DNA of 64,000 nt from Ceratodon purpureus (lineage: Eukaryota; Streptophyta; Bryopsida; Pseudoditrichales; Ditrichaceae), in NCBI GenBank assembly GCA_014871385.1, contig CM026426.1, positions 80,209,566 through 80,273,565 of the forward strand, in the 5' to 3' direction. Positions 35,665-47,324 of the stretch are shown here, one piece after another. The notes beneath the pieces were generated by a model, which made no database searches, was not told the origin of the DNA, and was given only the letters and a program-made list of their open reading frames with translations. How positions within the stretch are numbered: the stretch's first letter is position 1; every line of letters starts with the position of its first letter. The position numbers and the translations under genes were made by a program.

Positions 35665-38600
35665 CGTTCCAAGAAACGTGCAACATTTTGAAGGTGAGCA
35701 CTGTTGTTTGCTTTGTTTTTCTTGATTATTTTTATTGTATAATGTTTTAATGGAAATGCAAGTTTTCTGGATGTTTCGAATTGATTGAACATGGTCACGG
35801 CGTTCTGTTGTTGTGAATTCGGGCAGGACACCATGCACTGCACCTTGTAAGTGAGTTGCTAGACGTCCTTTTCTCAAGTCATACGAAGCTGAACTGCTGT
35901 GGTACAAAAGGCTCCACGGGATGTTACAATTTTTGGCGCAATCGGATGTTGACAAAACTAATCAAAGTTACAATGGCGTGACTCGGCTGCACTTTCTGAC
36001 AAGTAATGGTCACCATAAAGGTGTTGTACCTTTCAGTGAGTCCACTAAACGTTGATGGTTTTATCATTAGAAATGATCGGAGAAGCTCTATTTCATGTAC
36101 CGACTTTACTGCTCTTGACTGTTGTTATTCCTATTTGCTTTGTACTAATCGTGCTTGTCTGATACCCTTGCTGACGGATGCTTTGAAGTATAGGCATGCC
36201 ACTAATTTCCACTCCTTCTTTTGTGTTCTTGGATGTATCATATAAGGAAATCTTGATTTGCGGGATGTGCAATGGTTCACAAAAGGCAATGATTTTTTTG
36301 CCAGATTTTGGATGTATCCAATCCTCGACTTATTACTACTCAAATGATTTTGATAAGTAGATTTGCTGTTGGCAGAAATTAACGAGTGCTTTACTTTGGC
36401 GTAGTTTGATTTTTGTTAGCAGAAGCAGATATTGGTATTTAAAATCTGTGTTGTTCCAGTACTTCCTATCATGTTGGCTTCAATTATAGGAGAGGGCCTC
36501 GATTATATGAAATTGCTTTCTCTTTGTTTTGAGTTTCTGACTTCTACCTTTTACTTTGCCCGTATACATCGTGATAACATCCCATTGTTGGAAGGGTTTG
36601 GTTTAGTGTAACCCTTAACATTTGTGCAGTTATGCCTGCAGGGGCAACCTTGTTCAGCGCTATTTGCAAGCCCATCTTTGAGTTCCGACAAGGACCGTAC
36701 GTCACTGTGCGATAGAATCCTCTAGGCACAAGTATCCTCATGGCAGTCATTACTACGTGAATTTGGGCATTATTGAATTGTTCGTCAAGGAAGAGTGCTG
36801 TATGTTTGATTATTTCTCAAATCTGACATAAGTTCTCTGCATTATGTTGCATTCAATAGTTCAACTCACGCTTGCAAATTTTAGTATGATTGGCGACAAG
36901 TAACCATACTATCTAATTTGGGTCCGTGTTTAGCTAAGTCATATTGAAATAGTGTATTGTGCTAGGAGTAGTAATACATAAGCCTGTTTATGTTCGAAAA
37001 CTCTTGCAATGCCTTTGCTTTTTTGGTGAATAAGTGCATTCCGATTTGAAACTTAACATCTAGTTCAGTCTGCTCTTTGGCGGGTTTCGGCAGTTTCTGG
37101 TAAGACGTGGTAAGTATTAGGGAATCTTTTCTGAATATGACTAGACGCTTTACTCGGAGACGTGCAACCTACGGGAATGCATTTTTTGGTCAAACTGCAT
37201 TGACGAAATTCTTCTGAATGCTGTGCTTTTTTTTATCAGGCACTCTAGAGTCGGGGAACTCTGAAATGCTGTCAGAGCATACAAGCTCCCATGTCTGTTC
37301 TAAGTGAATGGTTAGCTGATGGTCGCTACTCCTTGACAGCAAGAATTGCACCTCGACTTCAAGTAGACAGTCGGTGAGTCAATTACGTTGTTTCAGGTGG
37401 TTCGTTTCAATGAAATTCACTCTTATGTAAATTTCCTTCAATGTTTGAATCTACAACGTCAGTGCTTTTCACGTGCATTTATGAAACGTTCTTTTCTTCA
37501 ACCAGTGATTATAAATAAAATGTATGATCTGATTGCCTACAATTTCATAGGTATGTTGTTGTTATTTTCTTGCATCATTGCCCTAATATTGCGGGGTTTG
37601 TCTCTGCTTGCAGCTATTTGGAGAAGAGGAACCATCATGAGTAGCAAGCGCGGGGTTAGTATAATCTATTGTGCACAAATCAGTGTTTCCAATGTACTGG
37701 CGATGGTGTTCTGAATTGGCAGAACGAGCAATACGCGAGTTGTTTTAGGTAAGCTTTTAAGGACGACGTTGGACTCATGTTATAGATTTTGCAGAGGCTA
37801 TCACTTATCTATAGTCTTTTTGTTCTGCTAGATACGAGCAGATTTCGGTAATGTCCGGAGTATTGAAACATCTCAGTCCACTTCAGCATTGCTTCAGTAC
37901 TTCTTATTTACTTCTCAGCCGAGTTCACTTCGTTCAGCTTGTCGCAGGGCAAGCTGTAGTGTTCTTCAGCATCAACTCCCTAGACGAGGAGAAGTGAAGC
38001 GTCCATGTCCTGACGTGGTTCGAGAGGTATGTTCGGCTTTCACTTGTTTTTCAAAGAAGGAATGTACTTCACCTCTGTCACGTACTCGTTATTACGGACA
38101 TAGCTTGAGCTTCCACTTAATGAGCCTCTCCAATACGCCAGGAGCTCTTTACAGCTACATGGCCATGCCGGACAGTTGTCAATTTTTGGTGAATTTCTTA
38201 GTTCCGGACTTTCTATCTGTTACCTACACGAGCGACACTGTGACTTCCCTTTAACCTCCTCCTTGTAAGTTATTGACACTGACGACAGACTTCTTTGTAC
38301 TTACTAACTATGAGTTCAATGTGCCGAGTACTCCGTATCACTGGCGGATCATATCCTTGGAGTTAACTGATTCTTGAACCCTTCTCTTCATCAGTGATAC
38401 TGACAAAGCACTTCCGCAAAGTTGCCGTCAATTGGTTGGCAAGTGTTGTAGACTTGCAAAACACATGCGACTACAGAGATTCGTGCTTCCGCGTTTAGGA
38501 AAGTAATCAAGTGACGATGCACTTTGATCCTCCTCCCTATAATAGGGCTTCACAGTCACGTTCTAGAAGTTCCCAAGAGCCTTCTTAGGTATTTGCTCCT

Positions 38601-40559
38601 CATGGGGAAAACCCTTTTCCTGTACTGAACCGCAGATGAAGAGCGTTGTTACACCTCGAACAACTTCTGAACCACTTTACTCTTGTTAAGCAGCCCTCTA
38701 CCTTCTTAGTTAACGGAGTTCACTTACAAGTCACTTTGTCTCACTTTCGCTTTTTGGATCTTGCTAGGTCAAGTACTTTTGCAAGTACCCAATAAGAAAG
38801 TGAAGTGGAAGTCAAAGTGGTCGAACAGAACAGTTTTTGCAATTGGAAAGGATAGATCGTCTGGACATGAAGCGCAGATTGTGAAGTGCAGGACTATAGG
38901 CGACACAATTGTCTTCACGAAGGTGACGAAATGCCGCTACGTGGTGAAGAAGGAATGAGCGGTGTCAGTCAGACCGCTGCCATGTTCAAAGCAAACTTCA
39001 GCAATGTATTCGGCCGCTGCTTGGACATGGACTTCAATCGAAGGCCACTTCAGTCTGCTCTACATCTTGCGCATACGACTTGTACGTCCTCGTCAGACCA
39101 TGCCAGAAAGAGATCGTAGACAATGCGCTGACAAGTACTCCTCTTTACTATGGTATCCAACTCTACATTTCGCACAATTACCTTTAAGGACCTCAATGTT
39201 TGCAGTATGCTGACATAAGATCACCTGCTATTTTTGTGTTGACATTTCCACACTTGGGATCTACATGTCATTACAGTTGTCGGTTGGACTTGGTTACGAA
39301 GGTGTGCGCATATTACATGCCATTCCCTTTCACGTTTTTGTTCTAAGCGGTAACTTGGGTGGGACTTCGCGGATAAGTGTCCTGACACTTACGTCTACTT
39401 AAGCTGTCCTTTACCTTCTTAGTTAAGACCTTTCACTTTCAAATCACATTGCTTTAGCTTCCCTGCAACCACTTTCAAATCACAGTGCTGTAGCTTGCCT
39501 CCTTTGAATGTAGCTATTGAATGTACTTTTGTCTTAGTGTTCAATGAGCAAGTGAAGCGCAAGTAAAGTCCAGCTTCTATGTGTGAGTTGAAGTGCTACC
39601 TGTGAACATTTCTTCCCTTCGCACGTTTCGAAGTGGCATAACAGTAGTAGAACATGTCGAACACAATTTTTTTGACTTTTGTTCTATCAATTTTCCGAAC
39701 TGTGTGCATGTTGTGGAGTCATTTTAAACGGTTTCAAAGTACGCCCTACAGTTTCAACTGAGGATCACGTAGTCAAAGAACCCTCCTAGTTTCTATTGTA
39801 ATCAAAACGCTTGGACACGGTCAAGATATCATTGTGCAGAGGCACAATTTCAGTGGCTAACCTTCTTTGGAGATCTTGCATCACATCTGTATAAGAGGAG
39901 TTAGAACCACCGTACGTGTAACTGTCTCCAAATTTCTCTGAAATCCTCAAAATGAGCCGCAAATACCATAGGCTCCCAGGCAATTCCGCATCAGGAATAA
40001 AATGAAATAACGATTACCAGACCCCCTAGTGCACAAGGCCCCAGTGACCAAGAACTCTCAGAAATTCCAGTGGATCCTAGTGGACCCGTTTGGAACATAC
40101 ATCACCCTCCTAGAGCACCCAATAACTAGCTCCATGGAAAATGATCTTTGTTACTTTAGAACCTTTTTGTTCTAAGGACCCGGAAAGTACACGCTGGTGA
40201 AGGCCACCACGTAGAAAACAAAGACGTAAAGAATAGTACAATTGTCACAAACTGTGGCATGTATCCCTTCCTAGCGTAACACCATTCCTGAACTACAGAA
40301 CGTAATCAAACTATGGTCACACATCCTCAGTCCGATCAATCCATGATCTTATAAAATACATAATCTAGGCAACCACTTTTAGGATCCACCCCAACTCTCA
40401 ACTCTGTTCACCCAGAACCCTGAAGAAATAGGGATTGTAAATGCGTATTCAAGCAAAAATCATACAGAAGATCCAGATACTTGGAACCAGGGATTCATTG
40501 CTGTCCCGAACGATGGAAGCGAATATATATGCAAATCAATCTATTGAACCATATTCGAC
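35665..40559. other. Interior of the large transposon between its genes; no firm gene
   Basis: Open frames are short (the longest about 120 codons at 37889) and show no domain. A diverged direct duplication is visible: 38640-38830 and 39395-39580 share CTACCTTCTTAGTTAA-type blocks and a GTACTTTTG...AAGTGAAG stretch. Words with CACTT and AAGTG are frequent, like the termini. Confidence 0.45.
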
Positions 40560-42790
40560 ACGCAGAACCATACGCACTCAAAATCCGACAAAATTGTGCC
40601 CTGCGCCCACTCAGCTGTCTCTTTCAACTGCTAATCATCTAAAGAAATGCATTCATCCAGGAAATCTTTGAAGAAAACCGTCCGCTTAAACAAAGCCGTC
40701 GCGTTAGCTCCAAGAGTATCAGCAAGATCACCCACAACTCCAATCGCAGCCTTGGTCACCACATCATCCCTGAAACAAGCAAAGCAATTGAATATTGACC
40801 GAAAAAAAGTATAAAACATTAGAAACTAAATAACATCTTGATTTCAAGATTAAACCTAATTTAGGGTTCAGAATATCACAGAAACCTGACAAAAGCCGAG
40901 CATTAAACAACCAAGTGGTAAAATGACGGAGTTGTAATGAGAGAGGAAGATTCATACCTGTCTTTATCCTGATACACATTCTCAATAAACTGCAGAATGT
41001 GCCCAGCGTAAGGCACCATCAAATTCGCCTTGTTCGACTTCAAACCTTGCAAAATACCGGATTATGCCTAAAAAATGCCACTTCGGAGCTGGTTGTTGTA
41101 ATCGATCATTTCATCGTCACCAACTGAGGGTCCAGCAGAGAGCTCCGCAGCTCCTTGAAGCATGGGCATCGCGTTAATCAAGTATTTTTCAAAGTGCTCA
41201 CCAATAGCGAGAGCAATATCACCAAAGCAAGAGAAGATAGGTGGCTTCATTGAGCGATGCAACTGGTTGCTTGACAAATCCTTTAGAAGTTGAGTCATGA
41301 TACCATCGCAGTAAGGAAGAACCTTCTCGTCCACACGAGCGACAGATATCACCAACTACACCAACAGTCACCGCACATACCTATCACGAAGCAGACCAAT
41401 ATGATTAGTGCCAGACAAGTAAATTTTAAATAAAAAAGAAACCACTTGAACCCAACTGATTCGATTCACTGAGGCGTGCGTAAATTAGAATTATATGTAT
41501 CTAAACAAACAGCACTCTGCTCTTCTATTTCTACAGATACTTATGTTCGCAAAAGGACCAATCAGTGTTCATCCCGACTACTGATCACGAAGAATGAGGC
41601 AGTATAAATACCTGGTATTCTTCAAAGTTTTGAAGACCCATTTCCAAGTACCGGTAAAATTCCCTCATGTACTTTTCAAACTCAACACCAGTGGCTCTTT
41701 ACAAGCTCCGATCCCAAGCATCGCATCCTCATGGACAGTCGCACTTCGGCAAGCGAAGACACGAAGAAACAGACCCATCGTTTGATTGGCATACTGCACA
41801 ACGCCATACCTGGTGACTTTCGTCGCACCGAGCTTCTGAATGATCACCTGCGAAAACAAAAGACATAAATGTATGTGAGCTTCTGTTCAATTTAAACAGA
41901 ATTCAAAACTTGGATTCACAATTTCTTCCAAAACATATGCTCATAAATGCGGGTAGAATTAATAATCCTGAATGAGCCATTGTTGTTATGTCAAAAGAGA
42001 GGAGACGGCTCTAGTACATTGTTCAATTTTCATGAAGAGACGACTATGTTAAACGGGGTTTGAACTACAACAATCATCCTGCGTCACCTCTCAAAAAACA
42101 ATTGCCCGATGATGAAGATGTATCACTGAAACGGTCCCATGAAAATTTAGTTTAAAAGCAACACTAGGGTGTGGATAGGAAAGTGTTAGAAGGCTCTACT
42201 CGAGGAAAGAAGATTCTCAGTTAACCCAACATACAAAGTCGGACACCCACAGAATAAAAATAAGCGACATTGACTCTTACCTGCAGAACAACAAATAGGA
42301 GAGCCTGAAGTTCACTCTCCTTATCTCGGTCATCTTACGAGAGCTCGGCCATCTGCAAAGTATGATTGAGTTTCTCCATGATGACAGGCACCAGTTGCAT
42401 GACAATCGGTGCAGTGTCCCCTGTTGAGATGCGGACCACCTCATTCAGAGTCTCATAAGCAGCTGTCCGCAGCCTAGAATCTCCAGAATCCTCTCTCTGA
42501 GTAGTTGCCAACAAGGCTTGAACAATGCTCTGGAAGAATGGAGATAACGGAGATGACGTCTGTCCGCCTTCCTCATAACCTTGGGCCAAGAAGTAAACCG
42601 CTCCACAGACCTTCTCTGCAACATTAGCTGTATCCTTGATTCTCTCAAGAAGAACAGCTAGCACCTACGGCAAGTTAGTCTGGGTGATAACTGGAGCCTC
42701 AAAGGAAGCCCTGTGAAAGAACTCAAAGATTCTTCCCATGGTCCATGCGGTGGTATCCTAAGACATGTCTTCGAACCTGGACTCAGAAGT
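40560..42790 (-). pseudogene. Importin subunit beta-1 fragment (C-terminal half), intron-containing pseudogene
   Basis: Exons from the 5' side are about 42790-42281, 41847-41612, 41380-40958 and 40769 to about 40560, with intact GT-AG introns of 433, 231 and 188 bases. Translation matches importin-beta HEAT repeats closely: NVAEKVCGAVYFLAQGYEEG, GLFLRVFACRSATVHEDAML, LPYCDGIMTQLLKDLSSNQL and MKPPIFSCFGDIALAIGEHF, ending KETAEWAQG. The protein normally carries nuclear import cargo through pores and has about 870 residues. Only about the last half is present. Stops occur at 42758, 42665, 42335 and near 41068, 41062 and 40631. A 1-base deletion near 41700 and an insertion near 41340 also break it. 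It is not a processed copy because introns remain. Confidence 0.9.
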
Positions 42791-43267
42791 CTGTGCGGGA
42801 CATCCCTCCTCCCCTTATTATGCAAAAAAACCTAAAAACAAATAAGAAGCCACACCAATACCGAACCAAGAATACCATATACAGATCTGAAGTTGTTTTT
42901 CAATAAATGCGCATATTTTATATCTTTATACAGGTCATTAATACACGCCAAGCCTCAGTGCCATGCCGGATACGCGAATGAACAAAAACTACCTAATATT
43001 GAACCGTTAACTCCTATGATCGTATTCATATGTCCAACCCAAAAAAAATAGTGCCATTAATACACATGTATACTCGACCTCGTGACCATCCCAAAAATTG
43101 AGACCCGTCACATTTAAAATCGTACGGAGTCCTTTGACCCGACCCTAAATCCAAAATTAGATCGTTCCAGATGTAGCTGTTGTCTGCATATCACATGTCT
43201 CCCTCTGCCCGATACGGTCTCAAAATTTACAACATGTAGTCACTGACTTTGCCACCTTAGAGATACT

Positions 43268-44197
43268 CTAAGGCATACTTGCGTCGCGCTTGCGCTTTGC
43301 CTGATTCCCTCCGCGACCTTGACCTTTCCCTGCATCAACAATCACAACTGGTGCTTTGAATTTCTCCTGAACTCCAATTTCGGCCAACTGCTTCATGTTG
43401 CACCCCTTCTCTGCCCTTGTCACGCCTTGCCCTGTACGTCCTCGCCCTAACATCGGCTTCTTCGCCCCTTGCACCAACCCTCCGTCAACTGAAGTCCCCG
43501 TAGTGGCACCGGGCGAGGGACATAGCTTATTTCGCAAGGCCGCCTGCCGTCGCGTCTCGACAAACCCCGTTCCTTTACTTGAGGACTTCTTAACTGTCGG
43601 GGACTCCTCAGCAATCGCCTGTTTTCCCGAGTGCACAGTGTCCACGTCAGGTACTTGGCAATCGGTTCCTCCCATGTCAGGTTCTGGATCCTCCTCAGTG
43701 GAAGGCGACGTTGCCCTATCAGTTCCCTTGCTCATCGTAGTGGTTGATGGCACATTGCCGGTGAAGGATGGTGGAATGTCTTCGTCTTCTCCCACCCCCA
43801 AAGCCGTGTCTGGTAATGTCTCCGGGATCAAAGTGCTCAGTACAATACAACCTCCACGCTCATGAGCCGCATGGGATGGCCGTTGTGCCTTACTCAAGCA
43901 GAGCTCTTCTTTATCCGAGAAGAGTATGCTTTCGTCGAACGTCCTTGTGGATAGTTGCTCAGTCGGCATTGACGGAGTCCCGGATTTATTCACCGCTGGA
44001 GGGGTACCGAGCGCCAATGCATCCAGATGTCCTGCTCTTCTTTCGTCGGCTACCCTTCCCACAGGGGACGTCGGCGTCTTCCAACTCGGAGACGCATGAG
44101 TCTTCACTTCTCCCAAAGAAGGCGTCACCACACTCTTCTGCTCAATCAACGATGGAGTCCTGGACGCCGACCCCACGTGAACTACACAAGCAATCAC
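43268..44197 (-). CDS. Long Pro/Ser/Thr-rich open frame, possible last exon of the second transposon gene
   Basis: About 309 codons stay open, rich in Ser, Thr, Pro, Gly and charged residues and without a recognised fold. The end is basic with a nuclear-localisation-like KRKRD. Near the C-terminus come KKPMLGRGRTGQGVTRAEKG and RRQAALRNKLCPS. It lies inside the large transposon on the same strand as the exon-like frames at 45.9, 47.0 and 49.6-50.2 kb, so I propose it is the last exon of that gene. Its length without a stop beside heavily broken neighbours suggests recent constraint or composition bias. Function unknown. Confidence 0.45.
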   Translation of the reverse strand: MIACVVHVGSASRTPSLIEQKSVVTPSLGEVKTHASPSWKTPTSPVGRVADERRAGHLDALALGTPPAVNKSGTPSMPTEQLSTRTFDESILFSDKEELCLSKAQRPSHAAHERGGCIVLSTLIPETLPDTALGVGEDEDIPPSFTGNVPSTTTMSKGTDRATSPSTEEDPEPDMGGTDCQVPDVDTVHSGKQAIAEESPTVKKSSSKGTGFVETRRQAALRNKLCPSPGATTGTSVDGGLVQGAKKPMLGRGRTGQGVTRAEKGCNMKQLAEIGVQEKFKAPVVIVDAGKGQGRGGNQAKRKRDASMP

Positions 44198-44307
44198 ATA
44201 CTCTGTGATTTCTCAATGTTCAGTCTGCTCTGCGCATTACTGAGTACGAATAAAAATACATGCAGTTCCAAAGAGAAACAAAATTAAGAAATTGATTTCA
44301 CTACGCC

Positions 44308-44690
44308 TTAGTGAATTGAAAGTGAGTAAGTGAGAAGAAACGGTCACCAAAGCGTTCCACCGAAATGACCGGATCAAACTGGATTCGTAGTGCTACCGCA
44401 GTAACAGTCTCCTGGAAAGTGAACGTTATCTGTTTCAAGTAATATCGCAGTGACCGAAGGTACTCCCAGTACACGTCAACCTTGTGAACTGCTGTTCAGT
44501 AGCCGTCACCATGGAAAGCAACTCCTCAGCGACGGCACCTCATGTATACAAAATTTCAATTCACCATCTTTAGTGAATTGAAGTGAGTAAGTGAGAAGAA
44601 ACGGTCATCAAAGCGGTCCACCGTAATGCCCAGATCAAAGTGGATTTGCTGTGGTACTGCAGCGACAGTCACTTGGAAAGTGAACGTGAA
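44308..44690. repeat. Direct duplication, two units of about 120 bp (44308-44427, 44569-44690)
   Basis: Both units begin TTAGTGAATTGAA, continue GTGAGTAAGTGAGAAGAAAC and end GGAAAGTGAACGT, with about 15% differences. The second contains AGATCAAAGTGGATT. A close inverted counterpart occurs next to the right terminus of the large transposon (50920-50950). This suggests shared internal and subterminal motifs, perhaps protein-binding sites. Confidence 0.65.
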
Positions 44691-45861
44691 CTCTCTTAAC
44701 ATGAACACAGTGAACAACTTGACATTCCAGACGCTCAACCAACCCCCGCAAGGACTCAGTGGTTTACCCCACAAAAGCAAAGTGATAGAGCACTTGCACG
44801 TGAAATAAGCTGAAGCATATCGATGCTACCTAACAAAGACACTGACAAAAGCACTTTTACGTTCGAACAGTGCAAACGCAGTCATGACAGGCATCACCGA
44901 CCACGATTGAGGGTGTAAGTCACTGCTAAAGCATTGATCTCACCTCACAGACTTTTGATGAACTACTTCGCCTTCAAAGCTACACTTTCTAGATCTGTAA
45001 GGGCTAAACGAAGCAGATCAAATAAACAAAGTCCATAGCACCAGCCCCGGAAAAGGTGGTGAAGTGACAAAAGCATGGAAGGCAGTGGACATTACGCTAT
45101 ATCCCTCAACCAACACCACTGAAGCGCTCTCCTATACCGTATTTGCCGCTGTGTAAGTCTGTGCCCTTGCAGTGATAACTCAAATAGCCCAGCAGTGTTA
45201 GTGCGTCGCTGTATCAGAAACTGCTTATATCAAAAAGTAAGTGACAAAGATGCCTAAGCGGAAATCACGAAGGTGAAAACAGACACTGTAGGAAAAATGT
45301 GACGTACACACTACTGTCCAGAATTCCCAGATCAACGTGGCCGCAGATATGCCTTACAATTTCCTCCGGATGATAGCGACCATATCCTTGAGGTTACCAG
45401 CAAGGAACCTCAAGTTTGAACTCACATGACGAAGACAGTTGCGAAACTTACAGTTGGTTGACGCCGCAGCTGCAACATTCCTAGTGTCACGCCTGTTGAT
45501 TCAACTTATTTGTCCTTCTACTTTCGCCTGCCGAAGTGCTGGTAGTCGGATTTGATTGGCTCCGAAGCTATCCAACCAATCCGCGTTGAACTCCATTTTG
45601 CAATTCACATTTGCGCACCTCCTTTTACCGTCACTCAACTAAGCTACGAGACAAAAGTGATGATAGCAGCAACTGCAGTCCGCAACAGAGATGTTGTGGC
45701 ACTTAAAGTAGAAGCCACAAACCGGGCAATTTATCACACTGATAACCTGAACTCGTCCCTCCGTAGGAACCCGTGGATTTCGAATTGGGAGTGAAGTAGT
45801 CCCCATCCCAGAGCCCACAGCCATCATCTGTACTTGCTCGGTCAATTTCCCACCCACATCT

Positions 45862-46252
45862 CCAATCGAGTTGACTGAGTCCCTCGTACGCGGATCTCAT
45901 GCTCAAACTTATTGAGCTCCGTCTGAAGTCCCTCTTGTTCAAATCTCAGCACCTCAGTGCGGGCACTCTCCCGATTGAGTATGTGAACTCCGAATTCCAA
46001 GTCCTTGTCAATCGGCCTCAGCTCCTCATCCTCCTCTTCACAAGTTTCTCCAATTCTGTCCTCGCCATTCTCCCCTAAGTCCCCGGCACTTTTAATGGAG
46101 TTGAAATGCGCCACCAAACTGTCACGGCGGCTCCTCATGTTGGCGCAGCTGAGGTCTTCCTCTCTCAAAGACTTCAGGCGTTCGGCTAGGGCACCATCAA
46201 CACCCTTGCACTGCTGCTGGAGCTCCTTGCTCCGCTGTTCTAGTACGCATCT
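45862..46252 (-). CDS. Coiled-coil exon of a putative second transposon gene
   Basis: After a splice-acceptor-like CTATGCTGCAG the frame is open for about 130 codons. It is highly charged with heptad character (LEQRSKELQQQCK, LRFEQEGLQTELNKFEHEIR) and an acidic cluster TCEEEDEELRPIDKDLEF. The end GGAGATGTGGGTGGG may be a donor. No family recognised. Its place in a multi-exon minus-strand gene running from about 50.2 to 43.3 kb is inferred from strand, openness and composition. Confidence 0.45.
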
Positions 46253-47045
46253 GCAGCATAGATTGACGAAACCCAGATCAGGTATGTTCCATAGTACACA
46301 GAACCATGTCACCGATTTCCAAGTTCGCATTTCCACTACCCCGCGGACACACTGTGTACAACCACATGTGCATGAGCGGTGTTCGCATAGGTGTCGAAGC
46401 AAACTTCGGGCTGTGAATATGTATTGGATGAATTACACACGTCTGTCATCCTCGTATACTCATTGCCGACGTGCGCTATTATTTTGTAGAGTTTCGCTAA
46501 TTCAGAGCCTATCAACGTCAGATGTGAAATTTCTCAGTGTCTGATCCGAGCGATAATAAATCTTGGTCATTAAACTTCCGTAGAAAATCCTGACTCTAAT
46601 CCATTTAGCAATAAAGTATCTTAGGTGATCTCACAGTTGAGGTGGACAAGTAACATCTCCTGACCAGCGCAACCTAAACTTGAGCATTAAAAGACGCATC
46701 ATAACAAATGCTAAATGCCAGTTCAATATTAGCTCTACAGCTCAGACTCACACCTCATTCGCGGTCTCACTCCTTCTACATCACAACCACCACCATTGAG
46801 CAAAGAGAAACAAATGCAAACCAGAAAGAAATGCAGAAGCCGTTGCACACCTCCACATTGCACATGTATGCACATAGTAAACATAAGCACTCACCGTGAA
46901 AACGAAAATCGTTTACCAGATCCTGTAGAAACTCATTCAAGGAACACAAGAGGCACTGGCAGAGCACCGTCACTAAATACCGCAACATCTTGTAAGGGAA
47001 ACTGTGAATTGACGTAGTTACATTGTGAAGCCATAAAATCTGACA

Positions 47046-47324
47046 TTAATGAACTTGCTTGACCGGAAATGCAAACAATACTCCGTTCGACGGTTGCTTA
47101 AGAATTTCGGGGTTGACATCTAATAGCCAGTTCCAAGCGTGCCTCACAATGATCCGGCACTCACTTCCTCTAGCTATATTCCTAAAGTGTGGAACCATGG
47201 CCACTTCAACCACTCTAGACATGTGGACATCAACTATCGAACGGTGTACCAAAACCTCCGGCATGAACCAGCGCGGTTCTGATAAAGAAGAAAACAGAGC
47301 AACCGCACGAGGTAATCCTCTCAA
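47046..47324 (-). CDS. Exon-like open frame within the large transposon
   Basis: About 90 codons with well-mixed, protein-like composition: ALFSSLSEPRWFMPEVLVHR, VAMVPHFRNIARGSECRIIV and HAWNWLLDVNPEIL. No domain recognised. It stands on the same strand between the coiled-coil frame and the 49.6-50.2 kb frame, so it may be a middle exon of the same gene. The start and splice sites are not fixed. Confidence 0.35.
   Translation of the reverse strand: MRGLPRAVALFSSLSEPRWFMPEVLVHRSIVDVHMSRVVEVAMVPHFRNIARGSECRIIVRHAWNWLLDVNPEILKQPSNGVLFAFPVKQVH

Noticed and set aside
37388..38254. Open frames of 108 and 121 codons inside the large transposon
   Set aside because: No protein-like pattern, many Phe/Leu/Ser from T-rich DNA, and no splice or start context.
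40560..42790. A functional importin-beta gene
   Set aside because: In-frame stops in several exons and two frameshifts inside conserved HEAT repeats, and the N-terminal half is missing.
43395..43865. Plus-strand 156-codon frame opposite the long minus-strand frame
   Set aside because: It is the shadow of the 309-codon minus-strand frame, which has the better ending and composition.
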